Assembly (NCBI GenBank): GCA_022453515.1
Contig: JAJNNY010000003.1
Location: forward strand, 1,178,001-1,242,000
Direction: 5' to 3'
From: Astrocystis sublimbata
Taxonomy: Eukaryota > Ascomycota > Sordariomycetes > Xylariales > Xylariaceae
Length of the DNA stretch: 64,000 nucleotides
Shown here: one piece after another, positions 1 to 12,888 of the stretch
Numbering within the stretch: the first letter of the stretch is position 1
How the letters are laid out: the number at the start of each line of letters is the position of its first letter
The notes under the pieces: model-generated
Seen by the model: the letters and a program-made list of their open reading frames with translations, nothing else
What the model was told of the DNA's origin: nothing
Databases searched by the model: none
Made by a program: the position numbers and the translations under genes

Positions 1-1468
1 TGGAAGTTTCTGCGCTGGTCTGGAGTGAGATTAGCGGTCGTCGTCGTCGCAGCGTCAGCATTGCCCCCGACGTAGTTCACGTCAGCGCCCTTCGGAAAGT
101 CGTCGCAGATCTCGCAGAACAAAATTTCTCCATCAACGAATACCATGTTCACGTCGACTTCAGGACCATCACAATACCTTTCTATGAGTACTCTGTCCCC
201 AACTTCACTCCTGCTCTTCCCAGATATCTTCGCTGCCTCTATGGCCTCCCCAAGTTCAGATTCATCGTTCACTCGCGTGACGCCTTCAGAGTTGAGCCCA
301 AAGCATGGCTTGACAATCATGGGGAATGTGAGCTTGTCGTGGGAAGACTCCATGAGTGCCAGCACGTCCTTTGTATTTGAAGCGAGGAATGCAGGTCTGT
401 TCTGGAATCGCCCGAGATTGTATTTGTTGGTGGCTCTCTGGAAGGCTGATGCGGACTCGTAAGAGAACCCAAGGCGCGAAGCGGCAGTGCTTACAGGGAC
501 TTGCAAGGCCTCCACGAAGGTTGCAAGACCGTCGATTTTCAAGTCTTTGTTATTGGCCCTGTAGCCTCCCACGAGTTCGACGAGTCCTTCCGCTGATGGA
601 TCTGCCCACCAGGACGAAGGCGCTGGTAAAAGTGTCTCATACCATGAGGTATAGTCCCCTTTGGCTAGCCATCCATCTGCTCGGTCGATGAACACGAGAT
701 CGATGCCAAGTGCTATGGCTGCATGGTGGGCGAACTGTGTCCAACCACCGCCCTCCGGGTCCTGGTTGCTGCTGCCGACAAGAAGCAGTCTCTTGCGAGT
801 TATGGGCTCTGACGAAATCCAAGGTAAAGCGAGCTTGTCTTTGAAATCTGCCTCTACTTCCGAAGAGATGGGCAGTATGGGCTTTGTGCTGTTTTCTTGA
901 TGAAGCTGGACCGAGCTTGGTTTAAGCAAGACTGCTCCGACAGAGGCGCCAATGATATCGTTGAGCGAGACATCACCAGGACGAAGAACAGAGCTGGTGA
1001 CATATTGGAGCGGAAAAGCCAATGTTACCGTCTTTTGAACCCAGAATGCGTCGCGCAAACGATAAGAGACGATATCGGATCTGATTATGGTACCAGTCTC
1101 GAGCGGAATAACGAACCTGATGACGGCGACTCCAAGGTTTGGGGTTGCTGCCGTAGCACGGAGACACTCGCCAAAGAAGTCGAGAACCTCCGACTCAACT
1201 AGCACTTCGTTTGCTTTGGCATCGCCCGTATCTTCGAGTTTTGCTGAAATTGCCGATAAGATAACGTCGATGGTCTGTACTGTTGTACCGCCTTCAGGTC
1301 GCACAACAACAGGATTGGGCGTTGCCCATACACACTCAATAACGATATCTCGAGCACCATCTTATCTCGGTCAATATATTGCCTTGTAACACGTTTCAAG
1401 ATAGGGCTCAGTGCTTGTCATCACTTACCTTTTATGACGCACAGCGTCTTCGAGTACATTTTTGTCAT
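1..1468 (-). CDS. ATP-grasp ligase, carnosine-synthase-like (3' part beyond window)
   Basis: Partial gene running off the left edge. Exon 1 is 1468-1429 and exon 2 is 1360 down to at least 1, separated by a 68-bp intron (GTAAGT donor). Phase 1 matches on both sides of the junction, giving about 466 visible residues. The last 200 or so visible residues carry ATP-grasp signatures: a glycine-rich nucleotide loop (IVKPCFGLNSEGV) and a following strand (ERYCDGPEVDVNMVF) that normally positions ATP and Mg2+. Before it lies a typical ATP-grasp N-lobe start (RKRLLLVGSSNQDPEGGG). The first 200 residues resemble the N-terminal extension of eukaryotic carnosine-synthase-type ligases, but the match is loose. 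Such enzymes form an acyl-phosphate and join it to an amine or amino acid. The substrate cannot be read from the sequence. The start was chosen because only this ATG keeps the intron phase. No NRPS or PKS gene is in view. Confidence 0.75.
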
Positions 1469-3363
1469 CTTGAAAGTCGAAGGTCAAAGTTCTTGATGTG
1501 AAAATAGGATACCTCTTTGAGCTGGTGCTATTGACTGGATTTTATTCCGATGCGGCGGACAATGGTCTCATTTATAGTATGAGCTTTTCTTATATCTCGG
1601 GACCGGACACTTTACACATCGCCTCCCTTTGCATCATGACAGCAGACCGTCTGACCTAGTGAGCTGATTGCATCTGCCCCAGGCAACTTAGCATTACACA
1701 ATGATTCCAAGATTCAATCCAACTCCTTACATCAACAGGAGGATCACAGGTCCACATCTACTACATGAACATCAGCCGTCAACTTACAGGCCTCTATGCG
1801 CGTTACATAGCCATATTTCTTCAGCAGGAAGTGTTTACAGCCATTGTCTTAGATCCCTTTCGAAATCCTACGAATGACAGACTCAAATTGAAGTGTCATA
1901 GCTAAGAGATGGGTCTAGAGTTTATTAATGGACAGATCTAGAATTTTATACAGCCCGATACTCAAAGAACTCCGAACGATACGCTTCTTTACAACAGATT
2001 AATGACACTAAACGCTTCCGTACAATTCTAGGCCTTCAGCCTTGCTTTAAATTTTAGGATCTACTATTCATTGCCCGGAGGCTTTAAATAGCCTGGAGGA
2101 TATTGCATTTGACTAACACTGCCATTACTAATAATACGAAGCGTCCACTCACAACTGCTATCAAACGACCGTTGAACGACGCACTGTGGACCGTCTCAGC
2201 ACGAATCGACGGTGTGATGTAAGGAACGATGACATGCCGTCGCTTGAGAGTTGAGAATGCTGTGGCCGTGTATATGGTGTATCCCACGATGGCTGCATCT
2301 CGTGGAGGCGTCACGGTCCGGCACGTGGGGCATAGGGCTGTGAGCCTGTGACTGGTTCATGATCTACACTAGGATGGATCGTCTGGACCCCTGCGCCGCA
2401 CTCGGCCTCGAGCCTAATGCAGGCTTAATCGTCCTCCGTACTGTCACGGGGCTGGGGTACAAAATAATGTGACAAACCAATCAAGGAGGATTCCCAGAAA
2501 TTGAGAGCGTATGAATTATTTGACTGGCTCCCAACCGGACGGGAAGGGGAATGCACAAGGCTCTGTCTGACTATGGCACATCCGCCCCTTTCCAACTATT
2601 CGGGATGCGGCTCCACAGACGGGCATTCGCAACATTGCTCGAGTCCGTTGCCATAGGACATTCTTGGGTTACAAAACTTACGTTGCGAAGATCTGACAGA
2701 CGGTGGTGTTGCCTTTGGCGTGATATAACTCGGCCGATCGCGTTATAGTCCTATAAACTGCAACAATTCTGACCTGAGGACGAAGACGGCGGAAGTCAAT
2801 TGGCTCAGTTGCACAAGGGATCAACCAGCATCAGGGGCACCATCCCCGAAACTCCCATCAACTGGAACCGGAACACAAGTCGATTTCTTCATGTTCCGAA
2901 GTTCTAGAAGCAACTTTGCAACATCTGATCCGTCGTGTAGCTACCTCACTTACCGCTCGCTTGTCCCCACCTTGATCGCTGTGCAATGAGTCGGAGTGCA
3001 CAATCGAGTCTTACAACCTCAGAATCTGGCGGCTGGCGTCATTGCACAAAGAGAGTCGTAGGGATTAGTGTATCCTGAGATATTACACAAAGCGCGCAAC
3101 TGGCGCTTTGCAACTGCACTGTCGCACAAGCTATCAGGTTCTCAGACTCCGAGGGTGTACGTCGTATTCACGTCACGCTCACCTCATCACGTCCCGGCAT
3201 AAGCTCGATGCCTTAACGCCTGCATTGGCGGGGGAGTAGCTCTTGTCTGGATTCTGTTCACATCCAGGGTTTATGGACACGTAAGTAGTTCAAGGTTGTC
3301 AACGAGCTCCTCACCGAACGGGAAGAACCACCTGCTTTGCATTCTATGCACGTATCTTCTAGC
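1469..3363. other. Intergenic region between ATP-grasp gene and acyl-CoA synthetase
   Basis: This 1.9 kb holds the promoter of the leftward ATP-grasp gene and the 3' flank of the acyl-CoA synthetase gene. A 76-codon minus-strand frame at 2084-2314 has no recognisable domain and no intron-linked partner. A moderately AT-rich patch lies around 1900-2080. Nothing else could be supported. Confidence 0.6.
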
Positions 3364-6300
3364 TTACAGCTTGGCCCTAACCTCGATGGCCTTATGTGCG
3401 CTCCCTTTTTGCTTGAAGTATTCCGCCACTTTGCCCCTTGCCACCCCGACTGCTGACGGATCCTCAATCGTCGCTGGGTACGGGACGTCTTTATCGTATT
3501 CCTCATGCACGGCGTTCTCGACCAATTCCCTCAGCACTCTACGCAGCGACTTCCCCGAGCGCGTCTTAGGAATCATGCCCTTGCCCTGGATTATCCCACC
3601 TAGCGTTGCTATGCCGCCGATCTGCGTTCTCACCCGCTGTTGGATTTCACGGAACAACTCAGCGTCAGGGATCGCGGAGCTGGGATGGTCCGGGGTTGAG
3701 AGCGTAACGAAAGCAAACGGGAGCTGCCCTTTTAGCGAGTCCGGTATCCCAACCACACTCGCTTCAGCAACCAACGGATGAGTTGTGATGGCTTGTTCGA
3801 TGGATCCTGTTGCATCTCGTAAGCTAAATCTGGCTGCGGGACTCCAAGAAAGAAGTAAGTCCGAACGTACCTGTCGAAAGCCGATGGCCTGCTGTGTTAA
3901 TCAGGTCGTCGCTCCGGCTCATGATGCTAATGTAACCCTCCGAGTCAATCATGCCAGTGTCTGCCCACATTAACCAACAATTGTTAGTTCTACAGCCTTG
4001 CCATGGGATCTAGAATTGCGCGATCCTTACCGCCCGTATCGATCCACTTTCCGTCAAAGCGCTTAAGATAGCTCTTGTAAAACCTCTCCTCGTCATCCCA
4101 TAACGTCGTGAAACCAGTCGGAGCCAGAGGGACACCTAGAACGATGTTTCCCATCTTGCCACGCTTCACCTCGACGCCATTGTCGTCGACACATCGCACG
4201 TCGAAACCGGGCATCGCCTTGCCGGCACTCCCCGGTTTGATCTGTGGCAGCTTGCTATCTGTCCTAGGCGACGTCCTATCTCTACCGGCCCTGCAAGACC
4301 CCCTGACATTAGAATATGCTGCTTGTTATACTCCGACCCTATCCATTATGCGGAAAAGCATGTGATTGACATGCAGGACAGATAAGTAGTGCGAAAAGAA
4401 GGAGAAGGTATCGATCGATAGGACGTGAGAAAAGGAGATGATGAGAATTTGAAAAAAGCCGCCACCGCGGCACATATGTGTGCGTCCGCATGTAGGTCTC
4501 ATAGCCACACAGAGGGCTCCGCTAAGTTAAGGAAAGGCAGACAGAGAGACAAGACATGAAAATAAAAAAGGGACTTACTGTGGCACCAGACTGACGCCAG
4601 AGATGGGCGATCCCGACTCGGAGGACCACCAGTTATCGACGACCAAGGCCCCCGGCGCGCCGTACTGCGCCAGGAGATCCTGATACATGGTGATGATCGA
4701 AGGCTCGGACCGCTCGCCAGCTAAAAATATCCCGCGCAGGCTCTGCAGCCCGCCCGCCTGGCCGATGCGCTTGAGGTGGCTGTTGTCCGCATCGTCCCGC
4801 TTGATGGCGCGTAGGGCAGCTGTTCACAGTCAGTCGAGATTCAACGTCATTCATGAGATGATCGGGAGGCCGGTCAGCGAATGGAATCAAAGCAAATTGC
4901 AAATCAAATCAGGACCAAATCTGGCAGCATCATCAGCAGCAGCGTCATCATCATGGATGACGCCGCGGCCAATTATCTCCGAAAAGAACAGGTACCGCCA
5001 TTAATAATCAAACTTTTGATCGTTATTTCCCCCCTAACTTTTCCATCTTGTTTTATGAGGAGAATCAGGCCCCTCAATTCTTTTATATGATTGGACGGGT
5101 TTTTGGTAAAGTTTCCCTCCCCCCTTTTCTTTTCTTTTCTTTTCTTTTCTAACCCTTCTCTCTATTTTGTCCTGTCCTCGCCTTGAACTTGGGAGCTGGG
5201 AATTGGGGATCATGCATCGGAGGAGTTCTGCGTAGGTAGGAAAGAAACGGTGGTGGGGTTTGGGTTTGGGGTTATTTGCTTACTAGGCGCTGTGAAGACG
5301 GCGTTCACCTTGTACTCCTGCACGATCCGCCAGAAGGCAGAACTATCCGGTGTTCCCACCGGCTTGCCCTCGTACAGGACTGTCGCAGCCCCGGCGAGGA
5401 GCGGCGCGTAGATGATGTACGAGTGGCCGACGACCCAACCGATGTCGCTGTTTTTTTCGATGTTGTGTTAGCAAAGCAGGCAAGCAAGCCACACCGTTTC
5501 ATCTTTGCCGATCATCCGAGAGAGAGAGAGCCTCTCACATCTCATCAAAGGGGTGTATGCAGTTGTGCGGATTCATGTGTGGCTGGGGCGTGGTGAGGAA
5601 GGGAGCGAAGGACTTAGGTGCTTTGTGGGTTGCTTGGGGGTGGATGTGCGGGCGTTATGCGGCTGCTGAGCCGAAATTCGCGCTGCGGCTTATTGCCGAT
5701 CGAAAACTAGTTCTGGTCCAGCCTGGTCCGTACTGGACTGGACTGGACTGGACTGGACTGCGGCGTAGGGAAAGAAAGTAAAAGTAAAGTAAAGTAACTA
5801 ACCTGGCGGTGAAGATGACGTCCCCCGGCCCGTTGACACCGAACAGGTAGCTTATAGACAAATGCAACCCTACGGCGTGGCCTCCGGCGGGGCGTACCAC
5901 GCCTTTCGGTGAGCCTGTCGTGCCGCTGATGAGGAATCAGGTGTCAGCCAGCCATGTTTTTTTTCCCTTCGTTTTTTTCATGTCATGTTAGGCAAATTTC
6001 GAGTCTGTGTAGCCTTAAGTGCCGCGTGTTCCGGACTTGGGCTAGAAATGAAGGGATGAAGGGGTTGAGTAATCAGAGAAAGGATGAGACGAATCTGCAC
6101 AGCTGGTGGTCGGTCTGGCTCGCGTTTCCATCCATCCTTCAAATGATCTCGTATCAAGTGAAGTGAAACGAATCGAAATAGACTTGACTGACTGACCTGG
6201 TATAAATGATATAAATCCCCTCGTCCGCCTTCACGGGGACGCACTCGGCCCTCGCGTTGCGCGCCCTACAGCTCCTTACCGTCTTGATCCAATCCCTCTC

Positions 6301-7159
6301 TCCGGCGGCTTTGTCGAAGCCGCCGTCCCACCTGAGCTGGTCGCGCTGCCAGACGAGGACGCGGCTGGGCTTGTGCGTCGAGAGCTTGATGGCTTCGTGG
6401 ATGAAGGGCTTGTAGGCCAGCGGCGGCTTGTTGCCGTCGATGCCGCACGACGCCGTCAGGATGGCGACGGGCCGCGACCCCTCGATGCGTTGCGCCAGCG
6501 AGGCGGCTGCGAAGCCGCCGAAGACCACGGCGTGGATCGCGCCGAGGCGGTTGATGGCTAGGATGCCGATTAGAGCGGCGGGGATCATGGGCACTTTTTA
6601 TTGTGTTTTCGTGTTAGTCTCTCTCTTCTCTCTCTTTCTTCCGTCCTCTTTTTCGGGTCTTGTTACATGTCAAGCCCGGTGAATTCAACTCGAATATGAA
6701 TGTGAAGAACCGGTAGTATAGTATACTATAGGTAGGTATAATTGTTCGTAAAGGGGAAACTTCCGGAAGAAACTCACTGTAAACAATAACCACATCCCCC
6801 CTCCCGACGCCCTCCTCCCTCAGCGCCGCGGCCGTGACCTCGACCTCGTCCAGCAGCTGCGCGTACGTGATGGTCGCCTTGCCGCCCGTGACGGGGCTGT
6901 CCCAGTAGATGGCCGGTTTGTCGCCGTGGCCCGCCAGCACGTGGCGGTCGACGCAGTTGTAGCACGTCGAGATCTCGCCGCCGTCGAACCATTTCCAGTG
7001 CGGGTGCTCCGTGCCGCTGGCTTTTATCTTCTTGGTCGTGCGTGTGAGGGTCGACGTCGGCGTCTTGTGCCAATGCAGCTGCGCCGCTTGCGCGGACCAG
7101 AAGGCGTCGGGGGAAGTGATCGAGTGCGCTTGCACTTCGTCTTGCAGGTGTTGGGCCAT
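3364..7159 (-). CDS. Propionyl/acetyl-CoA synthetase-like enzyme (ACSS3 type), AMP-forming
   Basis: Eight exons: 7159-6778, 6593-6197, 5925-5803, 5447-5284, 4819-4579, 4290-4031, 3960-3871 and 3806-3364. All phases agree, giving 699 aa. The order is that of the acetyl-CoA synthetase family. An N-terminal cap (HWKWFDGGEISTCYN) comes first, then IPAALIGILAINRLGAIHAV, then the P-loop TSGTTGSPKG at 259-268. The adenylation core is followed by a C-terminal lid with PKTRSGK, whose Lys638 would be the catalytic, acetylatable lysine. The length and the NCVDRH segment fit propionate-CoA ligases (ACSS3/PrpE) better than acetyl-CoA synthetase proper. The protein ends in AKL, a PTS1-type peroxisomal signal, so a role in activating short acyl chains in peroxisomes is inferred. 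Introns 3, 4 and 5 are long for this genome (355, 464 and 288 bp). Two of them contain pentanucleotide repeats. Confidence 0.88.
5125..5150. repeat. TTTTC pentanucleotide microsatellite inside intron 4
   Basis: Five perfect copies of TTTTC plus one base lie inside the 464-bp intron 4820-5283 of the acyl-CoA synthetase gene. On the coding strand this reads as a purine-rich GAAAA tract. Confidence 0.9.
5732..5760. repeat. ACTGG pentanucleotide microsatellite inside intron 3
   Basis: 5.8 perfect copies of ACTGG lie in intron 5448-5802 of the acyl-CoA synthetase gene. An AAAGT-type tract follows nearby at about 5775-5797. Confidence 0.9.
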
Positions 7160-9175
7160 TTCTTTATCGTGTGTGTGTGGGCTTTTCTCTCTATATGTAT
7201 TGTTTCTCTATCTCTGTCTCGTGCTCTTGTGTTGAGCGAATCGATTCGACGGTATTTCCAAAGGTTGTTAATGATACAAATGTGGTGTAAGCCGCTTGTT
7301 TCTGAGGTAGTATTCTAACGCGTTGATAGTTTGGTTTCGATTCGAGCTGAGAGAGATGATCCAAGCTATATTGAGCTGAAATGCGAGGATGTTTTTGGGG
7401 ATTTGGGGAAATGACGAAAGCTGGACTAGGTTGACAAAGACCCCTGGTGATGGTCTGTGTGTGTCAACCAACCGATCTCGAAATAGGTAGTTCGAACGAA
7501 GCTGTCGACGAGGGTAGGTAAAGTCGGTATAGGTCGAGATCGCCTATCCCTTTCACTTCGTTATCACAGCTGTAATTCCAGATATTGGCACGAGGAAACG
7601 TCGGATAGATGGGTAAGTGAGTAGATGTAATATGTGATGATTTAAGGACGATGACTGTGATGGTTGATGTGACGATTCAGACTAGCCGAGCTGAGCTGCA
7701 AAAGATGCAAAATCTACAAGCCAAAAAAAAGAGGAAATAGTAAACAAATACACGACCTCGCAGTCAACAAATAGAGAGCTCGTGTCTTTAATACGCCACG
7801 CCTCGGGTATCGTGAAGTAGGTTCGCTATAAATCGTTATCCCTTATAAGACGCGGACGTGTAAGTGCTATAAGCATGTATAAGTGCCCCCCACTAACAGG
7901 CAGTAAATCCCCAGTGTTTCCCGACTTGGCTGGGCCCCCGGTTACCCCAGAGTCCAGAATACTGGGCCAGCGGTGCTCCGAGCAAGCGAGCGAGCGAGCT
8001 GCCAGGGCCCGAGGTTGCATACTCACTCACCTACTAGTATCGCCGAAACCCATTCACCCGACATCGTCATCGCGCATGCTTCGCACGTACAGTACCTATT
8101 TATTGATAGGTAGGTAGGTCCACGCGCATGTTAGGTAAGACACCTTATGTATGGTTATCTATGAATATATGCGCGACAGTTAGTCCGTCCCATCAGATAG
8201 ATAAGCTTCAAATTGGTTTTTGACTGGTTGCCTTTGGGCCGAACTCGGTTATTGAGGCACTCGACCGCTGCCTACGAGATGATCTTCCACTTCTCCTGGG
8301 TTAACTAGCGCAAACAAGGTATGGATGGCTATCTATTGAACATCGTCGGCCCCAGATGGCGGTGGCCCGGGCCTAGGGCTCCCGGTTCCTGCCCGGCAGA
8401 ACAGAAGACGGTACATACACTTCCAGCTTGACACGTACATAGGGGCGCTAATTATCACATACTATAAACCTGGGAACGAATCACAGATGTTTCGATTACC
8501 AGTTTCATTTGCAGATTACGCTTTGAACATGATGTGGCTTCCTTTCATCTCCCACTCTACCACCTAACTCAACTTAACTTAACTAAATACTAAGAAGTAA
8601 GCGCAGCCACGGCCGCGGCCAGGCCGCATCATTGACTCCGATTCCAGCTCCAACTCCGAAGCCGAAGCCGACTCTTGACTCGACTCTGATCCTCATCCAA
8701 CGAGTCCAAGCCTCAAGCACCGATGGCCTGCGCATCTGATAAATCCTTCTGCAAGGTGCAACCTCTCGACCCTGAGCTAGCCTATAGCCTAGCCTGGCCT
8801 GGGTGTAATCGTATGCTTGCTCCTATGCTCTTATGCTGCTCTGAAAAAAAAAGGCAGCAATCTGAATCTGAATCGAAATTGGTCGGGACCTACCTGCTCA
8901 CCAATGTACCGTATAGCATAGCAAACAAAAACCAGTCGATCCGATTGATGGTATATTCCCCTAAGTACTCCAAACGCCAGGTACAGTGAGCCCAAATGTC
9001 CCAGATTGATTGTTGTTGGGGGCTGCCCCGTGCGGGAGCAAACACCCGTTGTGATAGTCGCATCGACGCCCTCGATTCGCGCCCCTGTGATTATGGGCGG
9101 GGCGAAGCGGGCGGAGGCATATAGTGCCCTGATGTGCGCGTGCTGGTAGCGCGATACATCGTGGTCTTGCTCAAC
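7160..9175. other. Intergenic region, 2.0 kb
   Basis: Upstream region of the leftward acyl-CoA synthetase and 3' flank of ICE2. It contains simple repeats (AGCG at 7984-7999, TAGG around 8105-8120) and scattered short frames with no domain or intron logic. No gene could be supported. Confidence 0.6.
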
Positions 9176-10561
9176 TCAGTCGGTCTTCCAGTGAGTTGAC
9201 ACGCCATCTGCATCTTCCTTCCCAAGATACAGCTCAATGGCGTAGAGACTCATGGTTGCGGCGACATTGATCCACCGCCACGTATTACCTCCAGCATCGC
9301 CATCGCGCAAAGTCCAGCCCTCGTTGTCGCTCGCCGAGAAGTGCTGCAATAACAGACTAGTGTAGACGGCAATCAGAATAGATGGCGAAAACCAGGAGAG
9401 TATGCCCAGTAGTTTGTTCGCCTCCTCCGAGTCATCTAGGATCGAGTCGTCCATCAGGGCTTGGGCGCCAGCTTCCCTGACGGCAGGGATGATACGGGTC
9501 GCGCAGTAGAAAACGATTATTCGGTAGACCAGAGAGATCATGACTGAGGGCGCAATGGTCTGAAATGCGGCGTGGAGAAAGCTGAGGGAGGAGTAGACGG
9601 CCGATGGTAGAGAGCCGAGCAGGTGGACGAAGGTCGAGTAGCTCGCCATGATGATGGGCGGCAGAGGGGGGAAATCGGGCTGGTTGGCCGTCTCCTCGGC
9701 AGCAGCGGCTTGGGCCTCAGGCGACTGGACGTAATCGGTGAAGATCTGGTAGACGCAGAGGACGACGTAGGCGAAAAGCAGCGACGACTCGACGGGATTT
9801 CCACGACCTGTACCGATGCCAATGGCGCAGAGGAAGACAGCAGAGGTGACGGTGACGCCGATAAGGGTCGCATCGATGTTGCCGACGGAGGGGAAGAGGG
9901 CTACTCTCCAGAGGAAGTAGACGGCGCTCGCGATGATGGAAGCGGACAGGATCAGGAGGAGGAGCTAGCATTACTGGTCAGCAAAAGTTCTCTTAAAATC
10001 TGTCATGTTAGCACAATGACTATAATGCAATGTACTTACAACCCAGGTATCGCTTCGTCCGCGGTTCACAAGCCATCTAGAGATCTGGCCAGCGGCCTGG
10101 ATTACGAGCAGGGTGCAGAATCCCTCAGCCATCTGGAAGATGGGGCTCGAGTAGCTCAAAGTCTTGTCCCAACCGCCGAGAGTGACAGCTTCAACGAAGC
10201 CGCCATTTCCGAAGAACCATTCGGTCCAGGTGCTGTGGTGGCGATGGCCCAGGCCACCGATGGTCCTCGACACCCAGTCGGTGCTGCTCGCGTCGACGGC
10301 GAAATTGTGCAGGGACCAGATGAGGAGGGACGGTACCACAACCCACTGCGAGGTCTGCAGGGCTTTCGTGAAGGTCCAGCGCACACGCGAGCGTTCGGGG
10401 GTGGCGAGCTTAGCAGCGCTGTAGACGAAGTAGAAGCCGAACAGCGCGAGGCTGTAGGCGAGGCCGGTGTCGCGTCCACCTACATCGAAGGAGATGGGGA
10501 TGGAGAGAACGATCGTCAGCAGGAAGACGGAACTCGAGATGATGCGGAAGAACCACCACAT
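9176..10561 (-). CDS. ICE2: ICE2 family ER membrane protein
   Basis: Two exons, 10561-10040 and 9964-9176, with a 75-bp intron (GTAAGT donor, TGCTAG acceptor). The junction is in phase 0 and the protein is 436 aa. The sequence is almost entirely hydrophobic helices, starting MWWFFRIISSSVFLLTIVLS. It has the ICE2 landmarks FGFYFVYSAAKLATPERSR, an IQAAGQI-RWLVNRGR loop, SPVIS/SP-ILIAVYTSLL helices and a C-terminal LYLGKED segment. Known family role: ICE2 is a multi-spanning ER protein needed for cortical ER inheritance and membrane lipid balance in yeast. An in-frame frame runs upstream to 10813, but its 84 residues are Arg/Pro-rich and unlike the family. The ATG at 10561 before the conserved MWW is therefore taken as the start. 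A 350-codon frame on the opposite strand is an antisense shadow. Confidence 0.92.
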
Positions 10562-12888
10562 GGGCGCGGTGATGGTGGCTGGTGCCGCGCCGAGGGAACG
10601 AGGCGGCTGGCCAGGTTGGTAGGATGTCGGTATGAGATGCGGCGGTCGGTCTACTGGATGCGGGCACGCGAGTAGCGTAGCTCTGCGAGTTCTGCAGGGC
10701 TCGATGCGGGAATACGAGATCAGAGGTCGTAGGTCGTAGGTCGTGATTCGCAGTCGGCGGAGCGGCAACGGCAAAGGAGCGCAAGGACTGACTTGGGTGA
10801 GGCGTTGGAACACACGCGTCGAGGGTCGAAGGTCGAGGGTCGAGCACGATGATGGCGATGGTGATGATGTGTTCGCAGGTCAGGTTGCACTTGAGGTGGG
10901 TACGTGGGCACACATGCACACAGGCAATCTCGGTGACTGGCGCGGATGCGGATGGTGACGGCCGTATCGGTAGATTAGGTAAAGTAGTCGAGTCGAGGTC
11001 GACGAGGGTGGTGCCGGATGGCCAAACTGGCGATAAGATAGAGATTGGGTTGATAGGATCGGGGGTTGATGAAATAATAGTTAGTTGTGGTGCAAGGCTC
11101 GCTCAAGCTGGGGGTGGAGAGATCAAGGTAGGGAAGTTAGGTCGGGGGATCTTCAAGGGAGCGATAGGCTAGGTAGGCGAGGTAGGTACGTCTCGGGGTC
11201 CTCATGCAGCTCCCAACGGCAGTGTTGAACTTAGATGGAGGGAAGGAGGCAGAATTCAAGGAGGTATGGGATGGCAGCTTCCTCAGTTGGGCAAGTCATG
11301 AGGTTCAAGTGACATCTACAGTGACACACACAATCGCGCTAGCACCTACCTCGAAAACAAGGCACAGCACACCAATATTTTACCTGGACCTCACTTGCTT
11401 GCAATGGATAATGGATGTTGCCAGGTGGCCAATAGCTGGCTTTACCCGGAGATAGTGCTGAAAGAATGCTTGGCATCTTCTGATGGCTAACCTAGACTTG
11501 CACCACTGCTCTTGCTGGCAGCTGGCAGCTTGAGAAAAGACCCCCAGCAATCAATTCCTTGGGAATACCCCCAAACGATCGGTAATAGTCAAAAAGAATA
11601 TGCAAATGGGGAAATCTGAAGCGTGATTTATTTTGCATGTGCTTGTGGCGCTGGCGAGGGCAAGAACCATGAGTCTGTGACCTGCCTAGCGGACTAGCTC
11701 CCTGCAGCCACCCAAGATAGACAGCAGCCGGTGGATCTGATAGTTCCTCGACTTGCCTTATCAATCGCTGTTCGTGCATCATTAAGCCTGTGTCTATATA
11801 ACTGACAAGCAACTGACCCCCCCATTCCTTCATCAGCTGCCCCTCCAAGCTGCCCCGCCAGCTCCTGAAGCTCTCTCATGGCTATCCGAGGCATGATCCA
11901 TTCAGCTATTATAGTCCTACATAGATAACTCTATTGTCATTGAAACAGCACTTGCTAAGAGCTTTCATGTGTAAACCGACGTCATAAGCCAGATAAAAGC
12001 AAGCCAATGCATCACTGGTTATTACATGTACACCAACTATACCCAAGTGTGGCGGAGAATACTAAGATAGCTCACATGCCATTTTAGAAGAAACGGTGCA
12101 ATAGCAGAGGGGTACCGTACTTCGCATGTGGGATGACCAGGGGTATATTGCTCTCTTTAAGCCACATCCCGTCGTTCGAGATTGAGTCGAGTCTAAGCAT
12201 CAATGAGATTTTCAGATCAGATCAGATCTTCATATGCTTATAAGCTAGCTATGATCTGGAGAAGCAGTCAAGTCTTCGAGAAGGCACATTTTCTAAGCTT
12301 GATTGCTTGATCGCTTGCTTGAGAGTACAAATCAACAGCAGCGACTTCGTTTGTAAATATCTATAGGTTACGCTAGGCGCAAGAGCTACTCGGTGTTACC
12401 ACCGAGCCGTTCGTCTTGTCTGCGTCTTGACCGCCAAAATACCCTACTACCCATGCACCGCCATGACTAGCAGCAACATCGTCATTTCCGGTGTAAAAAA
12501 TTAGATTCGATAGAACAGTATGGGGGAAAATCTGGGCGACGTCATAATTCCTGGTGATCGGAAAGCCACAAATGGTTGCATCGTGAAGCTTAGGGAACAA
12601 TGTGCAGCATCATAGTTAAGCCACACGAAACCCACCCAAATTACTAAGCATCAAACCAACCTATATGAACATTACCTGTAATTAAACAGGTATAAAGAGA
12701 CCCGAATTATCGTCCTTGGGAGTTTGAATAGCAGGGAAATGTTAGATATACAGCTTTCTATAATTATTAGGATAATATTCTCTTTGTTCCAGATCTAGAT
12801 CTAAACACCTAGATTGAAAGAATTTGTAAGCATATATATAATACAAGTAGATAATTAGTTCAGCATAACAATTGCTATGACTTTCTAG
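10562..12888. other. ICE2 upstream region and intergenic DNA before the tRNA
   Basis: Upstream of ICE2 there are short tandem words (AGGTCGT near 10725-10745, GGTCGAG near 10820-10842). The rest has only small unrelated frames. From about 12600 to 12887 the DNA becomes AT-rich directly before the tRNA gene. A 75-codon minus frame at 12373-12600 has no recognisable feature. Confidence 0.55.

Noticed and set aside
2084..2314. 76-codon minus-strand frame
   Set aside because: Partly hydrophobic but too short, lacks a splice partner and sits in DNA with no coding composition.
9623..10675. 350-codon plus-strand open frame
   Set aside because: It lies antisense over both exons of ICE2, spans the ICE2 intron and has biased Asp/Glu/Gly composition produced by the complementary strand. 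It has no domain.
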